Source: Streptomyces albireticuli (GTDB lineage: Bacteria; Actinomycetota; Actinomycetes; Streptomycetales; Streptomycetaceae). From it: 64,000 bases of DNA. The position numbers were made by a program, and so were the translations under genes. The notes beneath the pieces were generated by a model. The model did no database searches. It was not told the origin of the DNA and saw only the letters and a list, made by a program, of their open reading frames with translations. Shown in pieces: positions 7,540 through 15,976 of this stretch (position 1 is the first letter of the stretch; each line of letters opens with the position of its first letter). Where the stretch lies: NCBI RefSeq assembly GCF_002192455.1, contig NZ_CP021744.1, forward strand, positions 5,551,501 to 5,615,500, in the 5' to 3' direction.

Positions 7540-8322
7540 CTACACCGCTCTCGGCAGCGGTTCCGCCGACTCCAGGACCTCCCGGAGCCGCTTCTCCACC
7601 ACCGGCAGCACCTCCGCCACGCCCACCCGCCGCCCCAGCTCGTTCGAGAGCGAGGTCACGCCCGCGTCGCGGATGCCGCACGGGACGATCCGGTCGAACC
7701 AGGTGTTGTCGGGATCACAGTTCAGCGAGAAGCCGTGCATCGTGACGCCCTTGGCGATCCGGATGCCGATCGCCGCCAGCTTGCGGTCCTCACGGCGCTG
7801 CCCGGCGTTGGACGGGGCGTACTCCGGGCCGTTGAGCCGGGGGTCGAACTCCTCGTCCGCCAGCCGCGGGTCGAAGTCCAGGGACAGGCCGCCGACCGCG
7901 GGGCGCTCCTCGACCGGGTCGCCCAGCACCCACACCCCGCTGCGCCCCTCGACCCGGGTGGTCTCCAGGCCGAAGTCGGCGCAGGCGAGGATCAGGGCCT
8001 CCTCCAGCCGGCGCACGTGCGCGATCACGTCGACCGGGCGCGGCAGCTTGAGGATCGGATAGCCGACCAGCTGGCCGGGACCGTGCCAGGTGATCTTCCC
8101 GCCCCGGTCCACGTCGACGACGGGGGTGCCGTCCAGGGGGCGCTCGCTGGCTTCCGTGCGCCGTCCGGCTGTGTAGACCGCCGGGTGCTCCAGCAGCAGA
8201 CAGGTGTCCGGGAGCTCGTCCGCGAAGCGGGCCGCGTGCACCCGGCGCTGCTCCTGCCATGCCTCCTGATACTCGACGGCGTCCGTCCCGAAGCCCAGGT
8301 GGACAAAGCGCAGCTCACTCAC
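7540..8322 (-). CDS. lipB: octanoyl-ACP:protein transferase LipB
   Basis: 260 aa. Moves octanoate from acyl carrier protein to the lipoyl-domain lysine. Motifs: LLLEHPAVYTAGRR, GGKITWHGPGQLVGYPI, the catalytic Lys in RKLAAIGIR, and the catalytic Cys in IVPCGI. A loop of about 30 residues (DFDPRLADEEFDPRLNGPEY and on) before the catalytic Lys is longer than in E. coli LipB. GTG 8322 has GAGGAG upstream. A 9-bp tandem repeat begins 29 bp upstream of the start. It feeds LipA next door. Confidence 0.97.
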   Translation of the reverse strand: MSELRFVHLGFGTDAVEYQEAWQEQRRVHAARFADELPDTCLLLEHPAVYTAGRRTEASERPLDGTPVVDVDRGGKITWHGPGQLVGYPILKLPRPVDVIAHVRRLEEALILACADFGLETTRVEGRSGVWVLGDPVEERPAVGGLSLDFDPRLADEEFDPRLNGPEYAPSNAGQRREDRKLAAIGIRIAKGVTMHGFSLNCDPDNTWFDRIVPCGIRDAGVTSLSNELGRRVGVAEVLPVVEKRLREVLESAEPLPRAV

Positions 8323-8621
8323 GGCAGCTCCTCTTCGAACCTACTCGTACTCTTGCAGCTCTTGCAGCTCTTGCAGCTCTTGCAGCTCTTGCAGCTCTTG
8401 CAGCTCTTGCAGCTCTTGCGGCTCTCGCGGCCTTGCGCTGCCACTGTACGGCGGGCCGCCGGAACCCCCGCAGGCGGCCGGTCCCGCCGGACCGCGAGCC
8501 ATGCGTATTTGATCTGTCCTCACACGATCGGATGAATGCGGGGCGAAGGTAGCGATCAGGGCGTTTGGCGGCCGCTAAGTTCACGCCGTTCCAGAACGCG
8601 ATCAGGGAGACCGGCAGGCTG
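8323..8621. other. divergent intergenic region lipB / TPR regulator
   Basis: About 300 bp shared by the lipB and regulator promoters. The lipB-proximal half is filled by the 9-bp tandem repeat. A minus-strand open frame (8523-8341, GTG start) crosses it and would encode a short protein ending in repeated LQE triplets, stopping 19 bp before lipB. It has no convincing ribosome-binding site. Confidence 0.5.
8351..8431. repeat. 9-bp tandem repeat (TCTTGCAGC)n
   Basis: Seven perfect consecutive copies of TCTTGCAGC (8351-8413) followed by two decayed copies, TCTTGCGGC (8414-8422) and TCTCGCGGC (8423-8431). The array begins 29 bp upstream of the lipB start codon, so it would be in the lipB leader or between its promoter and start. 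Confidence 0.95.
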
Positions 8622-10073
8622 ATGACGGAACGACCCCCGCAGCGCATCCCCAACCGTCAGCTAGCCGCGCTCATCGCGGAGGCGGGCTTCTCCAACGCAG
8701 GGCTGGCTCGGCGAGTCGATCAGTTAGGGCTTGAGCACGGCCTCGACCTGCGTTACGACAAGACGTCCGTGACCCGCTGGCTGCGCGGTCAGCAGCCGCG
8801 TGGCACGACACCGGCGCTCATCGCCGAGGTCTTCACGCGGCGGCTCGGAAGACGGCTGTCCGCACAGGACCTCGGGCTCGACGCGTGCGCCCCGGTGTAC
8901 GCCGGGCTGGAATTCGCCGCGTCCCCCGAGGAGGCCATTGACATCGTCAGCGGGCTCTGGCGGAAGGACTCCGGCAGCCACACCGAGCTCCGGAAGATCG
9001 CCTTCACCCCGGCCGGGCTGGTGGTCCCGAGCCGGGACTGGCTGATCGGCCGGGCCGACGAGCGGGTGGCCCGCGGCGCGCCGCCGCAGGCCCTCGCGGA
9101 GGGCGGCGTCCGGGTGCCCGCCCAGGCGCGGGCGCACCCGCCGCGCCAGCGGCACGCCGAGCGCGGCCCGGGCGGCCGGGTCTCGATGGGCGACATCGCG
9201 GCCCTGCGCTCGGTGGGGGAGCTGTTCCGCACCCTCGACCACGCCTACGGCGGCGGCCACGCCCGGCAGGCCCTCGTGCGCTACCTGGAGCACGAGGCCG
9301 AGCCGATGCTGCGCGGCACGTACGGCGAGTCCACCGGGCGGCGGCTGTTCGCCGCCGTGGCCGACCTCACCCGGCTCGCCGGCTGGACCTCGTACGACAT
9401 CGCCGCCCACGGCCTGGCGCAGCGCTATTTCGTCCAGGCGCTGCGGCTCGCCCAGGCGGCGGGCGACCGCGCCTACGGCAGCTATGTGCTGGTCACCATG
9501 AGCCGCCAGGCGGTCTACCTCGGCCACGGCCGGGAGGCGGTGCAGCTGGCCCGTGTCGCCCAGCAGGGCGTGGGGGCGAGCGCGCCGTCCGTGGTGCAGT
9601 CGCTGCTGCACGCGGTGGAGGCGCGCGGGCACGGCGTGCTGGGCGAGGTACGGGCCTGCTCGGCGTCGCTCGCGCGGGCGGAGCGGGCCCTGGAGGTCTC
9701 CCGGCCGGGCGACGACGTGCCGTACTGGGCCAGGTTCTTCGACGAGGCCCAGCTGGCGGACGAGTTCGGGCACTGCCACCGCGACCTCCAGCAGTACCGG
9801 GCCGCGGCGCAGCACGCGGAGCGCTCCCTCCAGCTGCGCAGCCAGGCGTACGCCCGCAGCCGGCTCTTCTGCCGGGTGGTCCTGGCCACGGCCCGGCTGG
9901 GGCTCGGCGAGCTGGAGCAGGCGTGCACCCTCGGCGCGGAGGCGGCGGCGCAGGCGGCGGAGATGCGGTCGGTGCGGGCCCTGGAGTACATCCGGGACTT
10001 CGAGCGCCGGCTGGAGCCGTACCGGGACGCGGCGGCGGTCCGGGCCTACCGGGAGAAGGTGGCGCTGCTGTGA
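8622..10073 (+). CDS. transcriptional regulator with HTH and TPR-like repeats
   Basis: 483 aa from ATG 8622 (MTERPPQRIPNRQL). The N-terminal 80 residues look like an HTH of the Streptomyces type that reads a long ligand or DNA (IAEAGFSNAGLARRVDQLG ... TSVTRWLRGQQPRGTTPALI). The remainder is mostly paired alpha helices resembling tetratricopeptide repeats (e.g. AQRYFVQALRLAQAAGDRAY, EAVQLARVAQQG, YRAAAQHAERSLQLR). This architecture is shared with Streptomyces developmental and antibiotic regulators of the NsdA/NsdB sort, but I cannot assign it to one. An upstream in-frame ATG-less extension to 8565 is open; the conserved N-terminus argues for 8622. Divergent from lipB. Confidence 0.82.
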   Translation: MTERPPQRIPNRQLAALIAEAGFSNAGLARRVDQLGLEHGLDLRYDKTSVTRWLRGQQPRGTTPALIAEVFTRRLGRRLSAQDLGLDACAPVYAGLEFAASPEEAIDIVSGLWRKDSGSHTELRKIAFTPAGLVVPSRDWLIGRADERVARGAPPQALAEGGVRVPAQARAHPPRQRHAERGPGGRVSMGDIAALRSVGELFRTLDHAYGGGHARQALVRYLEHEAEPMLRGTYGESTGRRLFAAVADLTRLAGWTSYDIAAHGLAQRYFVQALRLAQAAGDRAYGSYVLVTMSRQAVYLGHGREAVQLARVAQQGVGASAPSVVQSLLHAVEARGHGVLGEVRACSASLARAERALEVSRPGDDVPYWARFFDEAQLADEFGHCHRDLQQYRAAAQHAERSLQLRSQAYARSRLFCRVVLATARLGLGELEQACTLGAEAAAQAAEMRSVRALEYIRDFERRLEPYRDAAAVRAYREKVALL

Positions 10074-10131
10074 GGGCGGCCGGGCGGGCCGTTTCCGGCG
10101 GCCCGCCCGGCCCCCTCGCGGCCGGTGCCCG

Positions 10132-11463
10132 CTACGCCGCCTGGAGCTCTTCCGAATCCGCCGGGTGCGGGGTGCGGATGCCCAGGTCGCGGAGGACCGC
10201 CAGGGCGGCGCGGCGGCCCGAGAACAGGGCGCCCTGCACCGTGCTCGTGTCACGGTGGTCACCGCACACATAGAGCCCGGACAGCAGGCGCACCGGGCGC
10301 CGCACGTCGTGCGGGGCCGGCATGGCCGGGACCGCGTCGGGGTCGTGGTGGGCGGAGAGCAGCCGCCAGCCGCCGGTCGAGGTGCCGTAGACGCGGGCCA
10401 GCTGGGCGCGCGCGGCGCGGTCCAGCTCGGAGGTCGGCATGCCCGCCGCCGCGCCGAGCACCGTCGACGTGATCAGCGCCCGGCCGTCGGGCGCCCGCGT
10501 CGGGTCCACCTCGCTGGCGACCATGGTGTGCGCCACCGGTCCGCGCCGGCCCGCGGCGATGATCAGCGAGGCGTCCCGCAGCGGTGGCTCGTCGGCCGTG
10601 TGGTGCAGGACCGTCACCGGGTGGAAGCCCGGCAGCCGCAGTCCGGGGATCAGCTCGGTGGCGGCCCGCGCGCCCGTGGCCACGACGACCGAGCGGCAGC
10701 GGATCTCGCCGTGCCCGGCGGTGCCCACGGAGGTGGTGCAGGCGGTCTTGGCGTGCACCCCGGTGCGTACCGTCCCGGGCGGCAGCAGCGCCGCCAGCAG
10801 CTCCGGCACGGTGTCGGCGCCGCCCTCGGGCAGGCACAGCCGGCCCCGCGCGTAGCCGCGCAGCACGAGGTCGGCGCACCGGCTGGAGGTGGTGAGGTCC
10901 GGGTCGCACAGCAGCGAGGCCAGCAAGGGGCGCAGGAAGCCCTCGACCGTACGGGCCGGCAGGCCGCGCCCGGTCAGCGTGTCGGCGGTGGCCCGGTCGG
11001 GACGGGCGAGCACCCGGTGCGCGGGCAGGGCCGCCAGCCGGGCCAGGGCCACCCCCAGGCGCGCCTGGTCGAGGCCGCCGGAGCGGGAGGCGCGGGCGGC
11101 CGTGGCGAAGGCCCTGGCGGTGGTGAAGGCCCGCTTGCCGCCGCGCGGCTCGCCCGTGCGCTGGTTGCGCCCGTCGGCGTGGACCAGGACCCCGGGGGTG
11201 AACGGGCGCAGGGTGAGCCCGCCGAGCCCGGGGGTGCCCAGGAGCTCGGGGAAGGCGGTGTTGAGCAGCTGCGCCGTGCGATCCAGTCGGAAGCCGTCGA
11301 TCCGGTCGGTGGTCATACGGCCCCCCACGTACGGGGCGGCCTCCAGGACGGTGACCGTCACCCCCGCGGCGGTGAGCCGGTGAGCCGCGGAGAGGCCGGC
11401 GAGACCGGCTCCCACGATGACGACGTCGGCGTCGTGTGCGGTCTCGCGTGCGCTGCTGAGCAC
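10132..11463 (-). CDS. FAD-dependent oxidoreductase (amine oxidase / protoporphyrinogen oxidase-like)
   Basis: 443 aa. Rossmann motif VVIVGAGLAGLSAA with the ribose-binding Glu at VTVLEA, then the GG doublet GGRMTTDRIDGFRLD typical of the monoamine oxidase / phytoene desaturase / HemG superfamily. The C-terminal FAD contact YVCGDHRDTSTVQGAL with LFSGRRAA closes the flavin site. The substrate is unknown. GTG 11463 has GGGAGGG upstream. It converges on the TPR-regulator gene and precedes no obvious partner. Confidence 0.88.
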   Translation of the reverse strand: MLSSARETAHDADVVIVGAGLAGLSAAHRLTAAGVTVTVLEAAPYVGGRMTTDRIDGFRLDRTAQLLNTAFPELLGTPGLGGLTLRPFTPGVLVHADGRNQRTGEPRGGKRAFTTARAFATAARASRSGGLDQARLGVALARLAALPAHRVLARPDRATADTLTGRGLPARTVEGFLRPLLASLLCDPDLTTSSRCADLVLRGYARGRLCLPEGGADTVPELLAALLPPGTVRTGVHAKTACTTSVGTAGHGEIRCRSVVVATGARAATELIPGLRLPGFHPVTVLHHTADEPPLRDASLIIAAGRRGPVAHTMVASEVDPTRAPDGRALITSTVLGAAAGMPTSELDRAARAQLARVYGTSTGGWRLLSAHHDPDAVPAMPAPHDVRRPVRLLSGLYVCGDHRDTSTVQGALFSGRRAALAVLRDLGIRTPHPADSEELQAA

Positions 11464-11636
11464 GTGCCCTCCCGGGGGTCGGTCCGCTCGCTCTGGGGCC
11501 TGATGCCCTCAACGGGCAGCGGCAATGCGCGAATTGCCTCGACCGTAGAGAGAAATTCGGTCAACAACAGTCGCGCACGGACAGAGCACGGTCGCACGGC
11601 GGTAGCACGTCACCCGGCGCCGTGGCCGGTCCGTGT

Positions 11637-12536
11637 TCAGGGCGTGTCCGTCAGCGCCGCCCGTACGGCGCTCTCGACGCGCGGGTAGGAGAAGGAGAAT
11701 CCGGAGTCCAGGAGCCGCCGCGGCACCACGCGCTGACTGCGCAGCAGGTCCGAGGCCATCTCGCCGAGCGCCAGGGTGAGCGCCGGCGCGGGCACGGTGA
11801 GGAGCGTCGGCCGGTGCAGTACGCGCCCCATGGTCCGGGTGACCTCACGGTTGGTGACCGGATGAGGTCCCGTCAGATTGACCGGGCCCGCCAGGCTCTC
11901 CGTCGCCAGCAGATGGCGGAGCGCCGCGACATGATCGTGCAGCGCGATGAAGCTCCAGTACTGCCGTCCGCCCCCGATGCGCCCGCCGAGGCCGGCCCGG
12001 AAGAGGGGGAAGAGCTTGCCCCAGGCGCCGCCGTGCCGGGCGACGACCAGGCCGGTGCGCGCGAAGACGGTCCGTACGCCCGCCTCGGCGGCCGGCGCGG
12101 CGGCCTCCTCCCACTCCTGGCAGACGTCCGCGAGGAAGCCGGAGCCGGGCGGTGCGCTCTCGTCGGTCACCCGGTCGCCGGTGTCGCCGTAGACGCCGAC
12201 CGCGCTGCCGCTCACCAGGACGCGCGGCGGGGTGTCGAGCGAGGCCAGCGCCTCGGCGAGGGCGGCGGTGCCGAGGACGCGGCTGTCGCGGATCTCCTTC
12301 TTGTACGCCTCGGTCCAGCGGTGGTCGCCGATCCCGGCGCCGGCGAGGTGGACGACCGCCTCGCAGCCGGCGAGCCCGGCGGTGTCGACCCACTGCCTCT
12401 TGGGGTCCCAGGCGACCTCGCCGGGGGCGTGGGGCGGGTGGCGGACGAGGCGGACGACGTCGTGACCGTCCTTTCGGAGGTCGCGGGTGAGGGCGGTGCC
12501 GATGAGTCCGGTGGAACCGGTGAGGGCGATTCGCAT
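11637..12536 (-). CDS. TIGR01777-family NAD(P)-dependent epimerase/oxidoreductase
   Basis: 299 aa. Atypical SDR: N-terminal NAD(P) site MRIALTGSTGLIGTAL, EAVVHLAGAGIGDHRW, the VLVSGSAVGVYGDTG motif where the catalytic Tyr sits, and the DUF1731 C-terminal part (VPAPALTLALGEMASDLL ... SQRVVPRRLLDSGF). This is the YfcH / SulA-like family, whose true reaction is unknown. The start MRIALTG at 12536 is the family N-terminus. A dispersed repeat fills its upstream gap. Confidence 0.92.
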   Translation of the reverse strand: MRIALTGSTGLIGTALTRDLRKDGHDVVRLVRHPPHAPGEVAWDPKRQWVDTAGLAGCEAVVHLAGAGIGDHRWTEAYKKEIRDSRVLGTAALAEALASLDTPPRVLVSGSAVGVYGDTGDRVTDESAPPGSGFLADVCQEWEEAAAPAAEAGVRTVFARTGLVVARHGGAWGKLFPLFRAGLGGRIGGGRQYWSFIALHDHVAALRHLLATESLAGPVNLTGPHPVTNREVTRTMGRVLHRPTLLTVPAPALTLALGEMASDLLRSQRVVPRRLLDSGFSFSYPRVESAVRAALTDTP

Positions 12537-12841
12537 GGGGGCATCCTGCCGGGGGTTGGGGCGGGGGTGGGTCTGTGGGGTGTGGGGTGGTGCGGCGGCG
12601 GTGCGCCTGCGGCGGGCCTTTCCCCTACCCGCCCCTTCCCGAACCGGGGCTCCGCCCCGGACCCCGGTCCTCAAGCGCCGGACGGGCTGGTTCGTTGCCC
12701 GGAACCGGGAGAGATCCAGCCCGGCCGGGGCGCCTCCCGGCGGTGGCTGGGGGAGCTTGAGGCCACCGCGCGTCAGCGCCGACCAGGGGCCCGGGGGCTT
12801 GCCCCCGGTATCGGGAAGGGGCGGGTAGGGGAAAGCCTCCG
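12537..12841. other. intergenic region occupied by a dispersed repeat
   Basis: 305 bp between two minus-strand genes. Almost all of it is the long GC-rich inverted repeat described at 12601-12838; nothing else is recognised. The TIGR01777 gene promoter must overlap the repeat or lie in the last 60 bp. Confidence 0.6.
12601..12838. repeat. dispersed GC-rich inverted repeat, copy A
   Basis: The left arm from 12614 (GGGCCTTTCCCCTACCCGCC and on) pairs with the right arm ending at 12838, read in reverse. The GGACGGGCTG core typical of the family is present near 12683. Bases 12601-12641 are identical over 41 bp to 55003-55043 (copy D). Confidence 0.8.
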
Positions 12842-13360
12842 CTAGCCACCGAACCGTTCCCACAGTCGTGGGAACCGTTCCGCGAGCGCTGCCTCGTCCT
12901 CCAGGTCCAGCGGTGTCCCCGAAGGCTCCGGCGGGGGGTTCGGCAGGCCCAGGTCCGGCGTCTCCGCGCCCGTCAGCTGCTCGTACGCCTCGTCCGCCGC
13001 GAAGCCCAGGTCCTCGCCGTCGCCGTCGACCTCGTCGTCGAAGTCCGCCAGGAGCTCGGCCAGGTGGTCGGGGTCGTGGACCGCGCCCTCGAAGACCTCG
13101 CGGCCCTGGCCGATCAGCCAGCAGCGGAAGTAGTCGAAGGCGTCGTCGCTCGCGCCGTTGAGCAGCACGGCGGCGGCGCCCCACAGGTCCCAGAGGTAGG
13201 CCCGGTTGTAGCGCGCCTCGAAGTGCCGGGCGAAGTCCACCACGCGCTCCGGGTCGAGCTGCATCAGCGCCTCGACCAGCAGGTCGGCCTGGTCCTCGGC
13301 GTCGCCCTCGGCAGCGTCGCGCGCGCTGTCGATGAGGTCCCAGAACTCCGTCTCGTCCAT
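12842..13360 (-). CDS. DUF4240 domain protein
   Basis: 172 aa, strongly acidic. DUF4240 hallmarks: MDETEFWDLIDSARD at the N-terminus, LLVEALMQLDPERVVDFARHFEARYNRAYLWDLWGAA and DAFDYFRCWLIGQGREVFEGAVHDPD. Such proteins (MolR-like relatives) are soluble and uncharacterised, found across actinobacteria. GTG 13363 overlaps the same frame one codon upstream. It is divergent from the SDR gene. Confidence 0.9.
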   Translation of the reverse strand: MDETEFWDLIDSARDAAEGDAEDQADLLVEALMQLDPERVVDFARHFEARYNRAYLWDLWGAAAVLLNGASDDAFDYFRCWLIGQGREVFEGAVHDPDHLAELLADFDDEVDGDGEDLGFAADEAYEQLTGAETPDLGLPNPPPEPSGTPLDLEDEAALAERFPRLWERFGG

Positions 13361-13544
13361 CACGCCACCAGCATCGTGCCTCCCACCTGCCCCCGCACGT
13401 GGAGCGGAGCGGATGCCGCCGTCTCGTTACCGGTGCGTCGCCGGAAAGGGATCCGCCGGAAATCCGGACAGCGGATGTCAGGTATGTGTGGCAGCGTCGG
13501 CAGGGCACCGAAGGACGGACCGGCAAGGGAACGAGGGCACCGGA

Positions 13545-14477
13545 GTGGACACCACCGCACGCGCGTACGCGGGGAAGCTGACAGGAAAGGTGGCGCTGGT
13601 CGCCGGGGCGACCCGGGGCGCGGGCCGGGCCATGGCCGTGGAGCTGGGCGCCGCCGGGGCGACCGTCTACGTCACCGGCCGGACCACCCGCGCCCGGCGG
13701 AGCGAGGTCGGCCGGCCGGAGACCATCGAGGAGACCGCGGAGCTGGTCACGGCGGCCGGCGGCACCGGCGTCGCGGTGCCCACCGACCACCTGGAGCGTG
13801 AGCAGGTCAAGGCGCTCGTGGAGCGGATCGACCGGGAGCAGGGGCGGCTCGACGTGCTCGTCAACGACGTCTGGGGTGGTGATCACCTGATCGAGTTCGA
13901 CACCAAGGTGTGGGACGTCGACCTCGACAAGGGGCTGCGGATGCTGCGGCTCTCCGTCGAGACGCACGCGATCACCAGCCACTACGCGCTGCCGCTGCTG
14001 ATCCGGCGGCCCGGGGGACTGGTGGTGGAGGTGACCGACGGGACCGCCGAGTTCAACAAGACCTACCGCGGCAACCTCTTCTTCGACCTGGCCAAGAACG
14101 CCCCCATCCGGATGGCCTTCGGCCTCGCCGAGGAGCTGGCGGAGTACGGCGGCACGGCCGTGGCGGTCACGCCGGGCTTCCTGCGCTCGGAGGAGATGCT
14201 CGACCACTTCGGCGTCACGGAGGCCACGTGGCGGGACGCGATCGAGAAGAGCCCGCACTTCGCGATCGCGGAGTCGCCGCGGTTCATCGGGCGGGGGGTC
14301 GCGCATCTGGCGGCGGATCCGGAGCGGGGGCGGTTCGGGGGGCGGTCGCTGTCGAGCGGGGAGTTGGCGAAGGTGTACGACTTCGATGACGCGGACGGGT
14401 CCCGGCCGGATTGCTTCGCGTATTTCGCGGACGTGGTGTTCGGGGGGAGGGAGGCGTCGGCGGAGTCGTACCGCTAG
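13545..14477 (+). CDS. short-chain dehydrogenase/reductase (SDR)
   Basis: 310 aa from GTG 13545 with GAGGG seven bases upstream. NAD(P) site VALVAGATRGAGRAMAVELG, NRTT-type second motif (TGRTTRARRSE) suggesting NADP preference, and LDVLVNDVWGG in place of the usual NNAG. The active site is unusual: where classical SDRs have Ser...YxxxK, here VVEVTDGTAEFNKTYRGNLFFDLAKNA supplies a shifted Tyr/Lys pair, as in the DHRS1-like SDR subgroup. The C-terminal extension (SRPDCFAYFADVVFG) is also of that subgroup. Substrate unknown. Confidence 0.88.
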   Translation: MDTTARAYAGKLTGKVALVAGATRGAGRAMAVELGAAGATVYVTGRTTRARRSEVGRPETIEETAELVTAAGGTGVAVPTDHLEREQVKALVERIDREQGRLDVLVNDVWGGDHLIEFDTKVWDVDLDKGLRMLRLSVETHAITSHYALPLLIRRPGGLVVEVTDGTAEFNKTYRGNLFFDLAKNAPIRMAFGLAEELAEYGGTAVAVTPGFLRSEEMLDHFGVTEATWRDAIEKSPHFAIAESPRFIGRGVAHLAADPERGRFGGRSLSSGELAKVYDFDDADGSRPDCFAYFADVVFGGREASAESYR

Positions 14478-14493
14478 GGGTGCGGCGGGGGTT

Positions 14494-14651
14494 GCCGCTG
14501 CGCGGGGCCTTTCCCCACCCCGCCCCTTCCCGGATGTCCTCAATCGCCGGACGGGCTGAAATCAGCCCGTCCGGCGATTGAGGACCGGGGTCCGGGGCGG
14601 AGCCCCGGTATCGGGAAGGGGCGGGACTGGGGAAAGGCCCCGCGCAGCGGC
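14494..14651. repeat. dispersed GC-rich inverted repeat, copy B (bidirectional terminator)
   Basis: Nested palindrome between convergent genes. The inner arms 14536-14559 and 14562-14585 pair perfectly (core CGCCGGACGGGCTGA). The outer arms (GGGGCCTTTCCCC at about 14502-14514 and its complement near 14629-14642) extend it to about 158 bp. It probably ends transcription of both neighbours. Confidence 0.85.
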
Positions 14652-14677
14652 ACCCCCGCCCCCACCCCCGCCACCCC

Positions 14678-15643
14678 TCACCCGTACAGCTCCACCCCCC
14701 GCGTCGCCGCCTCCGCGAAGCGGGCCCGGAGTTCCGGGGGTTCCAGGACCTCCGCCTCCGGGCCCAGGGCGAGCAGCTGGGCGTAGGCCACCTCCAGCGT
14801 CTCCACCGGCAGGGCGACGGTGATCCACCCCCGCGCGTCCGGCGGGTCCGCGGCTTCCAGGGCCTCCCGGGCCGCCGTGCGGTCGGTGACGTGGGGCAGC
14901 CGGTGGGCGCCCGCCGGGGTCAGGCGCAGGACCGTGCGCTCCCGGAGGATGGAGCGGGCGAACTCCGCGGCGCGCTGTTCCCAGAAGGCCGGCAGGTCGA
15001 ACTCCTCCGCGCGGGGGAAACGGTCCGCCCGTACGCTCACCGCCGTGAAGCGGTCCACCCGGTAGACCCGGAAGTCGCCGTCCGCGCGGGCCGCGAGGTA
15101 CCAGACGCCCCCCTTCAGGACCAGGCCGTACGGCTCCAGGTCGCGCTCCACCTCGGTGTCCCGGCGGGAGTAGCGGGCCGTGAGCCGGCGGTCGTCCCAG
15201 ACGGCGTCGGCGACGGCCGGCAGCAGCTCGGGCGGGTCGGCGGGCTGCCACCAGCCGGGCGCGTCCAGGTGGAAGCGCTGCGCGGCGCTCGCGGAGGCGT
15301 CGCCCAGCTCGGGCAGGAGGGCGGCGGAGACCTTGAGCCGGGCGGCCGAGGCGGCGTCGGCCAGGCCCATCTCGCGCAGGGCGGTGGGCACGCCGGAGAG
15401 GAAGAGGGCCTCCGCCTCGGTGCGGCCGAGGCCGGTGAGCCGGGTGCGGTAGCCGCCGACGAGACGGTAGCCGCCGGAGCGGCCGCGGTCGGCGTAGACG
15501 GGGATGCCCGCCTCGGAGAGGGCGAGGACGTCCCGGGCGATCGTGCGCTCGGAGACTTCCAGCTGCCGCGCCAGTTCGGACCCCGTCATCGAGGAACGCG
15601 ACTGGAGCAACAGCACCAATGTGATCAGCCGGGCTGCGCGCAT
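14678..15643 (-). CDS. WYL-domain transcriptional regulator (HTH_11)
   Basis: 321 aa. Residues 1-60 are a winged HTH of the DeoR/HTH_11 type (MRAARLITLVLLLQSR ... LARQLEVSERTIARDVLALSEAGIPVYADRG). Residues about 135-215 form the WYL ligand-sensing domain (AVWDDRRLTARYSRRD ... VLKGGVWYLAARADGDFRVYRVDRF), followed by a WCX extension. WYL regulators sense nucleic-acid-like or small ligands; targets are unknown. Start ATG 15643 lacks a strong Shine-Dalgarno. It ends at the dispersed terminator repeat. Confidence 0.92.
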   Translation of the reverse strand: MRAARLITLVLLLQSRSSMTGSELARQLEVSERTIARDVLALSEAGIPVYADRGRSGGYRLVGGYRTRLTGLGRTEAEALFLSGVPTALREMGLADAASAARLKVSAALLPELGDASASAAQRFHLDAPGWWQPADPPELLPAVADAVWDDRRLTARYSRRDTEVERDLEPYGLVLKGGVWYLAARADGDFRVYRVDRFTAVSVRADRFPRAEEFDLPAFWEQRAAEFARSILRERTVLRLTPAGAHRLPHVTDRTAAREALEAADPPDARGWITVALPVETLEVAYAQLLALGPEAEVLEPPELRARFAEAATRGVELYG

Positions 15644-15976
15644 GGGTCCATCATGCCCACCGCGGAGGGGGGTCCGGTGCCGCGTGCGGGCAGGGGAGAG
15701 CGCGGGCCGTGCCCGGAACAGGGCGGCCCGCGATGCCGACGGCCCCGGATTGACCGGCCCGGGAGCGTCGGGTCCGGAGACGACAGGACCCGTGCGCCGA
15801 GCCAGGGCATGGAAGACGCACGGATTCCTGTTGTCATCCTCAGAGCCGCGCCACATCACAGGACAGGGCGTGCGGGAACGGCTCGGGAGAGACCATACGC
15901 CCCTGATCGATGATCGATCAATATCGGCCGGGTCGCCGCCCGGTCACATCCCGGCCACACCCCCGGCCGGGCCCCC
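15644..15976. other. intergenic region upstream of the WYL gene
   Basis: 333 bp with no convincing gene. It contains TGATCGATCA (15911-15920), preceded by an overlapping TGATCGATGA, a 10-bp palindrome standing out in GC-rich surroundings just past the GntR gene stop. It could be an operator, but no protein can be assigned to it. The rest should hold the WYL gene promoter. Confidence 0.4.

Noticed and set aside
8351..8431. CRISPR-like array
   Set aside because: The repeat units are 9 bp and contiguous, with no spacers and no cas genes nearby.
15904..15920. Operator for the adjacent GntR regulator
   Set aside because: The palindrome TGATCGATCA lies downstream of the GntR gene rather than at its promoter and does not fit a GntR consensus I can defend; kept only as part of the intergenic description.
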